Assembly: GCA_030612305.1 (NCBI GenBank)
Contig: JAUWOG010000206.1
Span: 1 to 5,254, forward strand
Length of the DNA stretch: 5,254 nt
Source of the DNA: Armatimonadota bacterium
Lineage (GTDB): Bacteria > Armatimonadota > Zipacnadia > Zipacnadales > UBA11051
Direction: 5' to 3'
Notes under the pieces: model-generated
What the model was told of the DNA's origin: nothing
The model's database searches: none
The model's input: only the letters and a program-made list of their open reading frames with translations
Shown here: positions 1 through 5,254 of the stretch, piece after piece
Layout: every line of letters starts with the position of its first letter
Position numbering within the stretch: position 1 is the stretch's first letter
Translations under genes and position numbers: made by a program

Positions 1-129
1 CCGCTCCTCGCCCACTACGGCGTCAAGCTCCTCTCAGACGTGGCTGACGCAGGTGTTGGCCGAACGGTGGCGAAAATACTACCATCCCGCTCCCGACATA
101 GTGTTGGGGAGACTTCCGCAACAGTCGCG

Positions 130-135
130 AGGAGG
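130..135 (+). promoter_or_regulatory. Shine-Dalgarno site fixing the start of the lyase gene
   Basis: AGGAGG is a perfect anti-Shine-Dalgarno match and lies 7 bases before the ATG at 143. The reading frame is open further upstream and a GTG at 53 could also start it. However, the 30 codons from 53 to 142 encode no recognisable protein, they would bury the signal sequence, and the GTG has no ribosome-binding site. The ATG at 143 is therefore preferred. No convincing -35/-10 pair was found in the 142 bases upstream. Confidence 0.88.
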
Positions 136-142
136 AAGCACA

Positions 143-3100
143 ATGCCGGCGCAAAACATCTTTCTGGCAGCTTCAATCATGGTGGTGTTGAGTTGTGTCA
201 ATGGTTTTGCTGATGGGGTTATCATGCCGGCCGACGAGCCGCTGATGGACTGGTCGTCGTGGGAAAAGTACCGCAGCACGGTAGAGCACCCGGCAGGCTA
301 CATCAACACCCGGGACCTGGAGAATGCCCGCGAGAACATCAAGCGCTATCAATGGGCGAAGGAGTATGCGGACGGGGTCGAAGCCAGGGCGGGGGCGCAC
401 CTGGACAAGTTCACTCCCGAGTTCCTCGAGCAGATGATACCGGCCAACTCCGTGCAGCGGTGCTTCCAGTGTCCGGCCTGTCGCGACAAGGACCTGCCAC
501 GACATCCGGGTGGCGCCTGGACCTGGTCGGTCGCCGATCCCGAGCACATCAAGTGCCGGCTCTGCGGCACCGTTTTCCCCAATGATGAATACCCCGAGAC
601 AATCGTGCTGGAGTGCAAGTCGGAGGCCGGCAAGGGCCAGAAGTTCAGCTACTACGGCGGCGAGCCCTTCAAGCAGTGGGGGTATGCTCATTGCCGCCCC
701 AGCTTCTCGGGCATGGTCAGGTACTTCAAGGTCAGGTGGGCCAGGGCCAGGGCATACGACTTTGCCCTCGCCTACGCACTGACCCAGAAGCCGGAGTATG
801 CCGAAGTCACGCGCAAGATACTTCTCCGCTTCGCCGAGGTGTATCCCCACTGGCTGCTGGTTTCCGACTATGGCGAGGTCGCGGATATGGACCCCCACAT
901 CGCGGCGCTCAACCTCGACCACCTCCCCGAAGATGAGCTCGTCTATCCGCCGAACAAGCCGGACCGCAAGCTCTACGCCGGCTATTGGCAGAGCGGCAAG
1001 ACCGGCGGGGGCGCGGATGCCCAGGGCGGCTTCGCCCAGGTGATGCTGCAGACCTATGAACTGCCCTGCATTGCCACGAGAGCTGATGGGACGCCGGTGT
1101 ACACTGACGAGGAGCGCATCAAGATCGAGCGCGACCTGATTCTCGAAAGCTGCATTCACCTCTACGGGTACAAGTCCATCAACAACAAGTCGGTCAGCGG
1201 GCGGAAAGCCGTTGGCATGGTCGGCGTCGCGCTTGCCCTCCCCGGCTTTGTCCGTTTCGGCCTCGAAGGCTGGAAGCTGACGATGGATGACTGGTTTCTG
1301 GCCGACGGCTGCACGCCGGAGTCACCCGGCTATGCCATGATGAGCCTTGGGGGGATACACTCGCTCGCGCAGGCGATGCGCGACTACTCCGACCCGCCGG
1401 GCGATGTGGATGCCGACGGGAAGCGGCTGGACAATCTCAACCTCTACGAAGGCAAGTACAAGCTGGTCTGGCGGCGGATGTTTGAGGGCCTGCAGGGGAA
1501 TCTGCGCTACCCGCCGTATGCAGATGCGTTGCGCACCGGGAGTCTGGGGGTACGCTTTTCCGAGCTTCTGGCGGCCAACTATCCTGACAACGCTCAGTAC
1601 CTGGCGCTGCTGAAGGGCTACGCTGGAGACGATCTGGTCAAATGCCACAGGGAGACTGCGCTGTTCTTCCGTGAGCCGGGTCTGGAGGAGAAGGAAACGC
1701 CGCCGCTGCGTTTTGACGACAACCTCTTCCCGATTCTCTGCCGGGGCCAACTCCGCAGCGGCGAGCACGGGCGCAAGTCCCTCGCACTGCTCAGTGCCAC
1801 GCACTGGGGCGGACATCACCACGGCGACAGCCTGAACCTCTACTACTGGAAGGACAACCAGGAGCTCCTCACTGACCTCGGCTATCTGTGGGACCATCCG
1901 ATGAGCAGGATGACCAACCGCACCTTTGCCCACAACACCGGCATGGTGGACCTCGCCGGCCAGAAGGGCAAGGGCCGAGGCGGATATTTCCACCTGTTCC
2001 ATACCGCCGACAGAGTAAAGATCATGGAAGCCTCATCACACGCGTACGACAAGGCCGATGTCTATCGCCGCACCGTCGTCCAGATTGACCACGCGCCGGA
2101 CAATTCGTATCTCCTCGACATCTTCCGCCTGCGCGCCGATGGCTCTCGCGACCTGGTCTATCACGGCCCGAACAGCGATTGCAAGCTATCAGGCATAGAC
2201 TTGCAGGAAGGCAAAATTGCGGCTGAAGACAAAGAAATCCGCTTCGGCTTGCGTTTCCAGTTGGGGGGCCTCACTGACGAGATATTCGTTGATGATGTCA
2301 GCATCAAGCTCACCGACGGTACCGAGGCAGCCGTCAATCCATCAGTCACCGAGATGAACGAGAAGACAGGCAAGCCGCTGGGCTGGAATCACTATTCCGG
2401 TGACGCCGGCGCTGAATGGGGCGCAGCTTCACCGGGCCGCACTGATGACCGCTGCGCGCATCTGAAGGTGACGGGGAAGCCGAAGAAGCGAGTGAATCAG
2501 GCGCTGATACACGGCGATACCAAGGGCTACACGGGGACCGGTGCCCTCCAAATGCGGCAGGGCAGCAAGGGCAAGGTCAGCTTCTGGCTGCGTGGCAAGG
2601 CGGCCGCCTGCAATGTCGGCTTCGTGATGTGGCCCAATGACCCGACAAGCTCCGCCGACCGCCACTACGTCCCCCTGGCCTCCGTTCCCGCAACCGAGGA
2701 CTGGGTCCAGCACACCCTTGACTTCTCCTTCGCTGCAACCCAGAGGATGGACCTGGAGAACATCAGGTCCGCACACAGCCCCGACGCGTGGAGCGCCAAA
2801 TGGCAGGTGGCCGAGGACATGCAGCTCTCGGCGTACCATTGCGGGCAGAAGGGCGAGCTCACCTACATCGGCGACGGCTGGGGCCAGCGCGATTACCGCA
2901 ACAGCGACCTCGATGTCACCGTCCCCTACATCATCCGCTGCCACAAACCCGATGCAGGCATCTCGACATTCGTCACCGTATATGAAGGCCACAAGCCCGA
3001 CACAGGCCTGGTGAAATCGGCGCTCCGCCTGCCCGTGCCCGAGCAACTCGCCGACAGCGTCGTAGCCATCGCCATCGAGACCACGCTCGGCACAGACCTC

Positions 3101-3949
3101 ATCATCAGCCAACTCAGGCCCGCCGAAATCGAACTCGACACACCTCTGGGCAAGATCCACACAGACGCCGCAGTCGCCGTCATAAGCTCTCGTGGCGCAG
3201 CGCCATCGTTCGCCGCTATCGCCGAGGGAGCCACGCTGCTGCTGAATGGGGAGCAGCCGCCAATGGAAGAATTGCAGCCGGACCCGGCGCTTGAGGAACA
3301 GGCGAGTGCGGGCCGTGGTGCTGCCTCTCCAGCGGAGCCGTGGACCAAGCCGATGTGGGTGATTCATCGCGGCGGCGAAGACGGCGTGCCGGAGAACACG
3401 ATGGCGGCGATTCAGCACTCCGTGGAACTCGGGGCCGAGTATATCGAGATTGACCTCTACGCCACCGCAGACGGCAAGATAGTGCTCCTCCATGATGATA
3501 TCCTCGAGCGCACCACGACGGGCACCGGCAAGCTGTCTGAGCACATCTGGGAGCAAATCAAAGACCTCGACGCCGGCTCGTGGAAGGACCCCAAATTCAG
3601 CGAGGCCCGGATACCGCTGCTGTCAGAGGTACTGGCGTACTGCAAGGAGCACAAGGTGAAGATCGTCCTGGACATCAAGGACCCGAACGCCGCAGGCGCG
3701 AAGCTCTACGAACTCCTGGAACAGTACGACATGGTTGAGGACTCCCGGGTCTATATGGCCGCGGCAGCGGGCCGCTCGCCTGTGAAGGAGCAGCTCGACC
3801 CGCGCCTGGTGCGGTTCCCGGGCAGCCTGGTGCAGCCCTGGGGCAAGACATCCGCTACCGAAAAAATGCAGCAGGCACTGGACAATGAGAAGTCCATGGG
3901 GGCGCTGCTGCGGTCGTACCAGCCGGTACTGGACTTCTACGGGAAGTAG
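143..3949 (+). CDS. Exported heparinase II/III-like polysaccharide lyase with an inserted CBM-like domain and a C-terminal GDPD domain
   Basis: This gene encodes 1268 residues, much longer than a typical heparinase II/III-like lyase (about 600-800). Residues 1-23 form a signal sequence, probably cut after NGFA. Cysteines 107, 110, 113, 138 and 141 resemble a zinc ribbon. The (alpha/alpha)-toroid spans about 30-500, with family-like INNK (346-349) and ESPGY (Tyr397). The beta-sandwich starts near 520 and holds HHHGDS (558-563), LLTDLGY (Asp578) and AHNT (His597). By analogy with heparinase II, His560, Asp578 and His597 are candidate metal ligands. A carbohydrate-binding-like segment at about 690-875 (VDDVSI 716-721, NPS 732-734, SFWLRG 813-818) interrupts the sandwich, which resumes at GDGWGQRD (910-917). 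A Pro/Ala/Glu linker (about 1037-1068) leads to a GDPD domain with HRG (1075-1077), PENT (1083-1086), EID (1102-1104) and HD (1117-1118). Expected activity is beta-elimination of a uronic-acid-containing glycan outside the cytoplasm. The substrate cannot be told. GDPD activity is uncertain because its C-terminal half is short. Confidence 0.93.
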   Translation: MPAQNIFLAASIMVVLSCVNGFADGVIMPADEPLMDWSSWEKYRSTVEHPAGYINTRDLENARENIKRYQWAKEYADGVEARAGAHLDKFTPEFLEQMIPANSVQRCFQCPACRDKDLPRHPGGAWTWSVADPEHIKCRLCGTVFPNDEYPETIVLECKSEAGKGQKFSYYGGEPFKQWGYAHCRPSFSGMVRYFKVRWARARAYDFALAYALTQKPEYAEVTRKILLRFAEVYPHWLLVSDYGEVADMDPHIAALNLDHLPEDELVYPPNKPDRKLYAGYWQSGKTGGGADAQGGFAQVMLQTYELPCIATRADGTPVYTDEERIKIERDLILESCIHLYGYKSINNKSVSGRKAVGMVGVALALPGFVRFGLEGWKLTMDDWFLADGCTPESPGYAMMSLGGIHSLAQAMRDYSDPPGDVDADGKRLDNLNLYEGKYKLVWRRMFEGLQGNLRYPPYADALRTGSLGVRFSELLAANYPDNAQYLALLKGYAGDDLVKCHRETALFFREPGLEEKETPPLRFDDNLFPILCRGQLRSGEHGRKSLALLSATHWGGHHHGDSLNLYYWKDNQELLTDLGYLWDHPMSRMTNRTFAHNTGMVDLAGQKGKGRGGYFHLFHTADRVKIMEASSHAYDKADVYRRTVVQIDHAPDNSYLLDIFRLRADGSRDLVYHGPNSDCKLSGIDLQEGKIAAEDKEIRFGLRFQLGGLTDEIFVDDVSIKLTDGTEAAVNPSVTEMNEKTGKPLGWNHYSGDAGAEWGAASPGRTDDRCAHLKVTGKPKKRVNQALIHGDTKGYTGTGALQMRQGSKGKVSFWLRGKAAACNVGFVMWPNDPTSSADRHYVPLASVPATEDWVQHTLDFSFAATQRMDLENIRSAHSPDAWSAKWQVAEDMQLSAYHCGQKGELTYIGDGWGQRDYRNSDLDVTVPYIIRCHKPDAGISTFVTVYEGHKPDTGLVKSALRLPVPEQLADSVVAIAIETTLGTDLIISQLRPAEIELDTPLGKIHTDAAVAVISSRGAAPSFAAIAEGATLLLNGEQPPMEELQPDPALEEQASAGRGAASPAEPWTKPMWVIHRGGEDGVPENTMAAIQHSVELGAEYIEIDLYATADGKIVLLHDDILERTTTGTGKLSEHIWEQIKDLDAGSWKDPKFSEARIPLLSEVLAYCKEHKVKIVLDIKDPNAAGAKLYELLEQYDMVEDSRVYMAAAAGRSPVKEQLDPRLVRFPGSLVQPWGKTSATEKMQQALDNEKSMGALLRSYQPVLDFYGK

Positions 3950-3955
3950 AGCTGA

Positions 3956-4261
3956 GCGCCTCGAAGGCCGCCTGCCGGAGTACGCTGGGAGGGCCGGCTC
4001 AAGATGGCCGGCGCGCCTGCCGGCGCACGGTCCGAATCGCCTGCACTCGTGCAGGGCGGCAAGCAGCCGCCGCAGCCGGCCGCCGCCTGGCGGGACGGCA
4101 AGGTCTTTCTGCTCAGCCCGAAAGCAGAGCTTGTCGCGTCCTTGGATGCCGGCGCCCGGCCACAAGAGAGCACTACTGCCGACCTCGACGGCGCCGCCTC
4201 CGAACAGATCCTCCCGGCGACCGCCGGCCCGAATCGCCTGCACGCAATCGCCGCAAAATGA
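3956..4261 (+). pseudogene. Remnant of a beta-propeller (FG-GAP/VCBS-like repeat) protein
   Basis: After the lyase stop codon the same frame reopens past a TGA at 3953-3955 and runs to a stop at 4259-4261. Its second half reads WRDGKVFLLSPKAELVASLD, then TTADLDGAASEQIL and GPNRLHAIAA. This follows the usual blade pattern of a strand, a DLDGDGxxEIL loop and a final LxAL-type strand. The loop keeps DLDG but has lost the next Asp-Gly, so calcium binding is doubtful. A second blade end, GPNRLHS, lies 197 bases upstream in a different frame (4029-4049), so at least one frameshift separates the copies. There is no signal sequence and no Shine-Dalgarno site before the ATG at 4004. I read it as the decayed 3' end of a gene that has lost most of its length. 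A chance open frame in GC-rich DNA remains possible. Confidence 0.4.
4017..4243 (+). repeat. Two degenerate direct repeats (4017-4046 and 4211-4243)
   Basis: The two segments share the exact 15-mer ccgaatcgcctgcac at 4032-4046 and 4229-4243. Similarity continues leftwards (ctgccggcg against ctcccggcg) with a 3-base indel. In the frame of each copy they encode LPA-HGPNRLHS and LPATAGPNRLHA. The 197-base offset is about 66 codons, close to one blade of an FG-GAP-type propeller, and being one short of 198 it implies a frameshift. The repeat supports the beta-propeller remnant that contains it. Confidence 0.6.
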
Positions 4262-4290
4262 CCTCACAAAAGCCTGTGGATTGGCGAGTC

Positions 4291-4310
4291 CGGCAGGCTG
4301 GAACCTGCCG
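4291..4310. repeat. Perfect 7-bp hairpin, candidate dispersed palindrome
   Basis: CGGCAGG (4291-4297) pairs exactly with CCTGCCG (4304-4310) around the loop ctggaa. No T-run follows on either strand, so it is not a standard intrinsic terminator. Its place in a gene-poor convergent region suggests a dispersed palindromic element. It could still serve as a 3'-end stabilising structure for the upstream transcript. Confidence 0.5.
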
Positions 4311-4354
4311 CAGGTATGTGGGAATATGGTATGCGAGCGACTCCGCACGCTCCT

Positions 4355-4418
4355 GGGGTCAAATCAGACCATAGCGACATTCTACGGATCACTCGGGCAC
4401 ACCCTTCGGCGCGACCCC
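4355..4418. repeat. GGGGTC / GACCCC inverted pair, REP-like
   Basis: GGGGTC at 4355-4360 is matched by GACCCC at 4413-4418, with 52 bases between. The left arm also forms a small hairpin, GGTC-aaatca-GACC (4357-4370). The phrases ggggtcaaatcagacc and gaccccaatagtc resemble palindromes I recall next to REP-associated tyrosine transposases. That resemblance is from memory and unchecked. A further GGGGTCAA occurs at 4622-4629, and a possible transposase fragment follows at 4753. The arms are only 6 bp, so chance pairing is possible. Confidence 0.33.
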
Positions 4419-4752
4419 AATAGTCAGAAAACGCTGTTTCTGTGGGCTGGTGAGGAATGAGCCCCGTTTGAGCTCCCGCCTGAAAGAGCCTGCGTGGGCC
4501 GGCGAGCCCCTGTGCCAGAAGAGGCATATCCAGCCAGCCGCCGCCGACCCTCTGAGCCTGTTGGGCTGGTGTGCTCCCGAGCCTCAGGGGGTGTCGCAGT
4601 CGCCCTTAAGCCCTGTCTCCGGGGGTCAATTGCAACGCTTTGAGGCTGCGTATCGCGCTGTCAGGCCTATCTACGTGGCTTCTGAGCGCTCGGGGGCGCT
4701 TTTCGCGCGCGATATTGAGTGTGATGACGTTGACTCGTTTAATACCACCACG
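4419..4752. other. Stretch without a recognisable gene
   Basis: No frame on either strand gives a convincing protein here. One plus-strand frame is free of stops throughout, but its translation is rich in Ser, Pro, Arg and Cys and has no recognisable motif before about 4639. Minor structures are a 5-bp stem GGGCT/AGCCC (4444-4448 with 4460-4464), a repeated 9-mer gggctggtg (4444 and 4563), and a weak stem AGCGC/GCGCT (4685-4689 with 4696-4700) followed by only four T. None is strong enough to name. Confidence 0.5.
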
Positions 4753-4876
4753 ATGCCAAGGCCTTCCGGGGCCGATGTTCCCTCAGCAGTCCTGCACTAT
4801 TACAATATCATCCCGTGCCAACCGTCAGCCGACCGGAGCCTTCGCCGACCGATACTTTGCCCATATTGTCACATGA
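4753..4876 (+). pseudogene. Frame-shifted fragment resembling a RAYT (REP-associated tyrosine transposase, Y1_Tnp) N-terminus
   Basis: From the ATG at 4753 one frame reads MPRPSGADVPSAVLHYYN. Its Met-Pro-Arg, Asp8, Pro10, Ala12 and His15 sit at the spacing of the usual RAYT opening MPRxxRxDxPGAxxHxxxR. The next frame then reads RANRQPTGAFADRYFAHIV (4814-4870), similar to the family's RGNRRQxxFxxDxDYRxFL. Skipping the 7 bases atcatcc (4807-4813) would join the two parts as HYYN-RANRQ. The second part ends at a TGA (4874-4876), and no MPNHxH motif or catalytic tyrosine helix follows. It is therefore at best a dead N-terminal fragment of about 40 residues. The nearby GGGGTC palindromes fit this reading. 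The family match is from memory and the segment is short. Confidence 0.4.
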
Positions 4877-5047
4877 TGCGGCGACACGACCGCCCGTCGG
4901 CTGGCAATTTCGCATCTTGTCGCTCGCAGGTGCCGGCGGCCGAGCGTCGAGACGCCTCCCCCGGCTGCATCGGAATCCAGCTCTGCACATCAAGGGGATT
5001 CTGCACCGGCTCATGGAAGCCGTGCGCCGGCATCTATGAACCAACGG

Positions 5048-5254
5048 CTATCCGAAATACGCGGAGGGGGCAGAGGGGGCTGCGAGCAGGAGCATCACGA
5101 TTCCCCAGGCCCAGGCAGTTGTCCGAGGGACAGCCCCGGAGAGGACAGCATGGAGAGCGGGCGGCAGCAGCCATATCATCCAGGACAGCGCAATCAGCGC
5201 AAGGGTGGCGGCACGCAATAGGGATTCACCGTGGGCTATCATGCGGCAAGCGTC
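5048..5254 (-). CDS. C-terminal end of a probable membrane protein (partial, start outside the window)
   Basis: On the minus strand the frame is open from the right edge to a TAG at 5048-5050, giving 68 codons. Two hydrophobic stretches are visible. The first is about 20 residues around ATLALIALSWMIWLLPPAL, and the second is around WAWGIVMLLLAAPSA, joined by a short segment with Pro and Arg. The protein ends SAPSAYFG. An ATG at 5242 could start a 64-residue protein, but it has no Shine-Dalgarno site in the 12 visible bases before it. A start beyond the edge is more likely. The plus-strand translation of the same bases is Arg/Gln/Ser-rich and looks like an antisense shadow. I do not recognise the family. 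The gene converges on the lyase gene. A chance hydrophobic frame is possible. Confidence 0.4.
   Translation of the reverse strand, partial: DACRMIAHGESLLRAATLALIALSWMIWLLPPALHAVLSGAVPRTTAWAWGIVMLLLAAPSAPSAYFG

Noticed and set aside
53..142. GTG start giving 30 extra N-terminal residues to the lyase.
   Set aside because: No Shine-Dalgarno site. It would bury the signal sequence, whereas AGGAGG lies 7 bases before the ATG at 143.
1..213. Possible tail of an upstream gene in frame 1, starting PLLAHYGVKLLSDVADAG.
   Set aside because: The first 18 or so codons read plausibly, but the frame then turns Arg/Ser/His-rich and would run 71 bases into the lyase gene, across its ribosome-binding site. 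Too little sequence to support a call.
173..1159. 328-codon minus-strand open frame.
   Set aside because: It is antisense to the toroid part of the lyase, its composition is that of a shadow frame in GC-rich DNA, and it has no recognisable motif.
2429..3556. 375-codon minus-strand open frame.
   Set aside because: It is antisense to the lyase/GDPD coding sequence, where motifs are clear on the plus strand. It is explained by high third-position GC.
3993..4012. Hairpin from two GCCGGC copies around tcaagatg.
   Set aside because: GCCGGC is self-complementary and common in GC-rich DNA. There is no T-run and no sign of a terminator.
3623..4348. 241-codon minus-strand open frame spanning the lyase 3' end.
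   Set aside because: It overlaps the GDPD coding region and the propeller-like plus frame. The translation is Arg/Gly/Cys-rich without motifs.
3885..4460. 191-codon plus-strand open frame overlapping the lyase stop.
   Set aside because: The translation is Arg/Ser/Pro-rich. Only the short GPNRLHS part is meaningful, and it is explained by the decayed propeller repeat.
4685..4703. Stem AGCGC/GCGCT followed by TTTT as an intrinsic terminator.
   Set aside because: Only a 5-bp stem and four T, 736 bases after the lyase stop. Too weak to call.
4715..4743. Promoter-like TTGAGT, 17-base spacer, TTTAAT before the ATG at 4753.
   Set aside because: The spacing is right but both boxes are imperfect. 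It would give an almost leaderless start to what seems a dead fragment.
4815..5039. 74-codon plus-strand frame with GTG start as a small gene.
   Set aside because: No ribosome-binding site, a poor N-terminal half, and overlap with the RAYT-like segment. Only its last 18 residues look protein-like.
5036..5221. 61-codon plus-strand frame at the right edge.
   Set aside because: It is Gly/Arg/Gln/Ser-rich and antisense to the hydrophobic minus-strand frame. No ribosome-binding site.

Overview
The window looks like high-GC DNA from an uncultured, carbohydrate-degrading bacterium. The style of its one large gene resembles proteins of Planctomycetota, Lentisphaerota, Hydrogenedentota or Armatimonadota. 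That placement is an impression from protein architecture and was not tested by a search.

Bases 143-3949 hold one clear gene of 1268 codons. It has a perfect Shine-Dalgarno site and encodes an exported multidomain protein. In order it carries a signal sequence, an N-terminal cysteine cluster in the toroid region, a heparinase II/III-like (alpha/alpha)-toroid, a C-terminal beta-sandwich interrupted by a carbohydrate-binding-like domain, a Pro/Ala/Glu-rich linker, and a shortened glycerophosphodiester phosphodiesterase (GDPD) domain. The simplest reading is a secreted or periplasmic polysaccharide lyase that also carries a phosphodiesterase-like domain. The two activities may act on one phosphoglycerol-decorated glycan or cell-surface polymer, but that link is inference.

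Bases 3950-5047 contain no convincing intact gene and look like an accumulation of remnants. First comes a decayed beta-propeller (FG-GAP/VCBS-like) fragment with two degenerate blade ends about 197 bases apart (3956-4261). It is followed by a perfect 7-bp hairpin (4291-4310), a GGGGTC/GACCCC palindromic pair (4355-4418), and a stretch with no recognisable gene. Last is a short frame-shifted segment resembling the N-terminus of a REP-associated tyrosine transposase (RAYT), at 4753-4876. A plus-strand frame stays open from 4375 to the right edge, but most of its translation does not look like protein.

At the right edge, 5048-5254 on the minus strand looks like the C-terminal end of a membrane protein whose start lies outside the window. 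It converges on the plus-strand gene, so 3950-5047 is a convergent intergenic region, a common place for repeats and gene relics to persist. I see no RNA gene, CRISPR array, complete insertion sequence or strong intrinsic terminator.
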